Of a stretch of 9,177 nt of DNA, positions 6,988 to 9,177 are shown one piece after another. Numbering within the stretch: position 1 is the stretch's first letter; the number at the start of each line of letters is the position of its first letter. The notes beneath the pieces are model-generated. The model did no database searches, had not been told where the DNA came from, and worked only from the letters and a program-made list of their open reading frames with translations. The translations under genes and the position numbers were made by a program. This DNA is from Vicinamibacteria bacterium (lineage in GTDB: Bacteria > Acidobacteriota > Vicinamibacteria > Vicinamibacterales > UBA2999), in contig JAICEG010000198.1 of NCBI GenBank assembly GCA_025924295.1, forward strand, positions 1-9,177. The letters are read 5' to 3'.

Positions 6988-7067
6988 GAACGAAGAACTA
7001 AGAGCGAAGAACGAAGAACCGGAACCCCGAACACGAACCCTGAACCCTTGAACTCTGAACCCTGAAC
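6988..7067. repeat. Degenerate heptad tandem repeat with GAAC core
   Basis: On the plus strand GAAC (once GAGC) begins at 6988, 6995, 7002, 7009, 7016, 7022, 7029, 7035, 7042, 7050, 7057 and 7064, a spacing of 7,7,7,7,6,7,6,7,8,7,7. The left half uses the unit AAGAACG and the right half TGAACCC or GAACCCT. It fills most of the 111-bp spacer between the HDOD gene and the propeller gene, leaving little room for a normal promoter. Heptanucleotide short tandem repeats (STRR) are known in cyanobacterial intergenic DNA; whether these are analogous is unknown. Confidence 0.8.
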
Positions 7068-7084
7068 GGCAGTACTATCGCCCC

Positions 7085-8017
7085 ATGCGCCAAGCGCTCG
7101 CGGGCCTGATGGTCGCAATGACTGCCGCCTCGTGGGCGTTCGCGCAGTCATCGCGTCCCGCGGTGCTCTCCCGTCTCATCTGGTTCGATCGCACTGGCCA
7201 GCGGCTGGGAGCCGTGGGGCCGATCGCCGATCACGGCAACCTCGAGATCTCGCCTGACGGCACCCGCGTCGCCGTCGCCGTCACCGACGTTGCCCGCGCG
7301 ACGCGCGATATCTGGTTCTATCACCTCGCGTCCGATGAGCGCACGCGATTCACGTCGGATCCAGCCGATGAGAACTGGCTGATCTGGTCGCCGGACGGAC
7401 AGCGCGTTCTGCTCAATTCGTTCACGAGAGAGCGACTCAGCCTGTTCGAAGGCCCGTCAACAGACGCCTCTCGAGGCATGCAGGTGCTCGGAGGCGACGA
7501 GGGCAAGTGGCCGGTGAGCTGGTCTCCGGATGGTCGCTACGTCCTCTATGTGACCAACAACGAGCGAACGAGCAACGACATATGGGTGCTGCTGCGCGAC
7601 GGAACGGGATCGCCCTATCCCTACCTCCACACCGCCGCGTCGGAGAACTGGGCCTCGTTTTCGCCGGACGGTCGCTGGGTCGCGTTCAGCGCAGCCGATT
7701 CGGGTCAGCCCGAGGTCTTCGTCGCGCCATTTCCCGCGGCCACTCGCCGCTGGCGCATATCGGCTGATGGCGGCGCACAGGCACGCTGGCGGCGTGACGG
7801 GAAGGAGATCTATTACGTCGCGCCCAACCGGATGTTGATGTCGGCGCAGATAGATATGTCTTCTGGCATCACAGTGAAAGGATACGAGCCGCTCTTCGAG
7901 CTGCAGCATCCGTACGGCGCCTATCACGCCTTCGACGTCACAGCCGACGGTCAGCGATTTCTCGTCAACACGCTCGTCGTCAGCCCCAGCGGACCGCGCG
8001 TGATCGCGGCACGCTGA
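7085..8017 (+). CDS. Exported TolB-like PD40 beta-propeller protein
   Basis: A 310-residue protein with an N-terminal signal peptide: Arg2, hydrophobic LAGLMVAMTAASWAFA, probable cleavage after Ala20 (AFA|QSS). The mature part is a run of PD40/TolB-type blades marked by SPDG at 56, 102, 147 and 193, RRDG at 236 and TADG at 286. The spacing of 43-50 residues implies a six-bladed propeller filling the whole chain. Such propellers bind proteins or ligands in the periplasm. The ending (ARWRRDGKEIYYVAPN, then GQRFLVNTL) closely resembles the C-terminal sensor half of membrane Ser/Thr kinases common in Acidobacteriota, but no kinase or DNA-binding domain is attached. There is no clear Shine-Dalgarno before the ATG, which follows the heptad array by 17 bp. 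The next gene lies 27 bp downstream in the same direction and may be cotranscribed. Fold is sure; partner unknown. Confidence 0.87.
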   Translation: MRQALAGLMVAMTAASWAFAQSSRPAVLSRLIWFDRTGQRLGAVGPIADHGNLEISPDGTRVAVAVTDVARATRDIWFYHLASDERTRFTSDPADENWLIWSPDGQRVLLNSFTRERLSLFEGPSTDASRGMQVLGGDEGKWPVSWSPDGRYVLYVTNNERTSNDIWVLLRDGTGSPYPYLHTAASENWASFSPDGRWVAFSAADSGQPEVFVAPFPAATRRWRISADGGAQARWRRDGKEIYYVAPNRMLMSAQIDMSSGITVKGYEPLFELQHPYGAYHAFDVTADGQRFLVNTLVVSPSGPRVIAAR

Positions 8018-8044
8018 GCCGCGCGCCAGGTGACGTCGACGGCA

Positions 8045-8629
8045 ATGCCCCCGATACGCTCCCGCACGATCTGCTGGACACCCACTTGGAACAAGAACCG
8101 GGAAGGTCTGGGACTCGAGCATCTGCTCCTGGCGGAGCGCACGGCCGATAGCGTCGTCCTCGCGTTCGACGAAGAGCGGCGTCCTTTCCGGCTCACGTAT
8201 CGGCTCGCCTGGAACGACTCGTGGCAGCTCCGCGATGCCGAGCTTGTGCTCACGACCGAGAGTCTTACGCGATCGCTGAGTCTGCACACAGACGGACAGG
8301 GCCACTGGCGAGACCGCGATGGTCAGGCCATCGACGACCTCGATGGTTGCGTGGATATCGATATCTGGCCAACTCCCTTCACCAACAGCTTCCCGATTCG
8401 CCGCGAGCCGATGGCGGTCGGGGAGCGACGACAGTTCCGCATGGCCTGGATCTTCGCGCCGGACCTCACGGCCCGGGCGCAACCGCAGGCCTATACGCGG
8501 CTGGCCGATCGCACGTATCGCTTCGAAAGTCTCGACGGCAGTGACTTCAGAGCAGATCTTTCCGTGGATGGGGACGGCATCGTGCTGGACTACCCGGGCC
8601 TGTTCCGACGGGTGAGAGAAGATGCGTGA
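8045..8629 (+). CDS. Putative glycolipid-binding domain protein (DUF1089)
   Basis: A 194-residue protein without signal peptide or membrane segment that resembles the putative glycolipid-binding family (Glycolipid_bind, formerly DUF1089). Seen: GLGLEHLLLAE near the start (21-31), RLTYRLAWNDSWQLRDAELV (49-68), GHWRDRDGQAIDDLDGCVDI (86-105), then DIWPTPFTNSFPIRR (106-120), QAYTRLADRTYRFES (138-152) and the closing VLDYPGLFRRV. The order LDGCVDID..-TP.TN..P.RR and the final DYPGL are what I rely on. Family length is close to 190. No biochemical role is established beyond a lipoprotein/glycolipid-carrier-like fold. I choose the ATG at 8045 because AGGTGA (8028-8033) precedes it at a workable distance; a GTG at 8030 in the same frame would overlap that site and add five residues. 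It follows the propeller gene by 27 bp, so the two may form a small unit. Confidence 0.75.
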   Translation: MPPIRSRTICWTPTWNKNREGLGLEHLLLAERTADSVVLAFDEERRPFRLTYRLAWNDSWQLRDAELVLTTESLTRSLSLHTDGQGHWRDRDGQAIDDLDGCVDIDIWPTPFTNSFPIRREPMAVGERRQFRMAWIFAPDLTARAQPQAYTRLADRTYRFESLDGSDFRADLSVDGDGIVLDYPGLFRRVREDA

Positions 8630-8650
8630 TGGTGAGACGCGGCGCGCTGA

Positions 8651-9151
8651 CTACCGCGGGTTGCCGAACACCTGGACGTAGTACGGCCGCCCATCCGATC
8701 CTCTGGCAAGGCCAGCACCAAGCTCTGTCAATCCCGGATTCAGGATGTTGGCGCGATGCCCGGACGATCCCATCCATGCGGCGATCGCGGATGCGGGACT
8801 CCCCTGACCGTACGCGACGTTCTCCGCGTAGGCCTGCCACCGGTAACCGACGGCCGCGAGTCGATCCTGCGGCTCCGGATAGCGGGCGTCCGGCAGGACG
8901 TGCGCCATCTGCCGCGCCGAGGCCATCTGGTCGGCGTGAAGTTGGGCGGCGCGCATCAAGACTGGACTGATGGTGAACGGCGCCAGTCCCGCCTGACGAC
9001 GCTCCGTGTTGGTGAGCACTGCGATGTCATTGGCGCCCGACGACGAGACGGCAGCTTCAGCGTCGACGCCGGTCGGGCTGGCCGGCGAGGAACAGCCGGA
9101 GGCCAGCAGAAGAAACCAGACCAAGGCGACGATCGCGGGGCGGTCGGTCAT
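8651..9151 (-). CDS. CAP/SCP-domain lipoprotein
   Basis: A 166-residue secreted lipoprotein. The N-terminus MTDRPAIVALVWFLLLASGC has a charged start, a hydrophobic core and a lipobox LASGC with Cys20 as the lipidation site. A short Ser/Pro/Ala linker (21-40) leads to a CAP (SCP/PR-1-like) domain over about 42-163. Its features are LTNTERRQAGLAPFTISPVL (46-65), LHADQMAS (71-78, His72), MAHVLPD (His84), YAENVAYG (108-115, Glu110), AWMGSSGHRANILNP (125-139, His132) and the final YYVQVFGNPR. These match the conserved His/Glu cleft and CAP motifs, and the length is normal for the bacterial single-domain type. Bacterial CAP proteins act at the cell surface, with functions mostly unknown. AGGGG stands directly before the ATG, closer than an ideal Shine-Dalgarno. 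The gene converges on the glycolipid-binding gene with 21 bp between stops and no obvious terminator. Confidence 0.92.
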   Translation of the reverse strand: MTDRPAIVALVWFLLLASGCSSPASPTGVDAEAAVSSSGANDIAVLTNTERRQAGLAPFTISPVLMRAAQLHADQMASARQMAHVLPDARYPEPQDRLAAVGYRWQAYAENVAYGQGSPASAIAAWMGSSGHRANILNPGLTELGAGLARGSDGRPYYVQVFGNPR

Positions 9152-9177
9152 ACCCCTGACGGTGCAAGGCCGAGGCC

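Noticed and set aside
6988..7067. CRISPR array
   Set aside because: Units are 7 bp, degenerate and without unique spacers; no cas genes.

Overview
The window is GC-rich, tightly packed bacterial chromosome. Long spurious antisense ORFs, a stand-alone TolB/PD40 propeller with the 'RWRRDGKEIYY' style of C-terminal blade, and heptad-repeat intergenic spacers all suggest an Acidobacteriota-type soil bacterium, perhaps class Vicinamibacteria. That placement is inference; there is no marker gene here.

Left two thirds (1-5952, minus strand): a four-gene one-carbon cluster, read from right to left. The order is a MidA-like SAM-dependent methyltransferase (5952-4429), a short 'core' MetE-type methionine synthase (4339-3332), a methylenetetrahydrofolate reductase fused to a cysteine-rich MetV-type C-terminal domain (3335-1719), and formate-tetrahydrofolate ligase (1657 to beyond the left edge, lacking only the last few residues). 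The two central genes overlap by ATGA. Together they could carry formate carbon to 10-formyl-THF, then (through FolD, not in the window) to methyl-THF, and on to methionine. The run could also work in reverse as one-carbon oxidation. The MetE homologue lacks the N-terminal half that full-length MetE needs for folate, so its methyl donor is an open question. A perfect 9-bp stem-loop lies between the reductase and ligase genes.

Middle (5953-7084): a 139-bp divergent intergenic region holds a 30-bp near-perfect palindrome, a good operator candidate. To its right is a plus-strand HDOD-domain signalling protein (6092-6973). The spacer after it is an array of degenerate 7-bp units with a GAAC core. 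A related 7-bp-phased array fills the gap between the methyltransferase and MetE genes.

Right end (7085-9177): an exported six-blade PD40 beta-propeller protein (7085-8017) is followed after 27 bp by a putative glycolipid-binding (DUF1089) protein (8045-8629). A convergent CAP/SCP-domain lipoprotein (9151-8651) ends 21 bp away.

The points most worth following up are the one-carbon operon with its truncated methionine synthase and MetFV fusion, the palindrome, and the paired heptad arrays. No mobile element, tRNA, rRNA or CRISPR was found.
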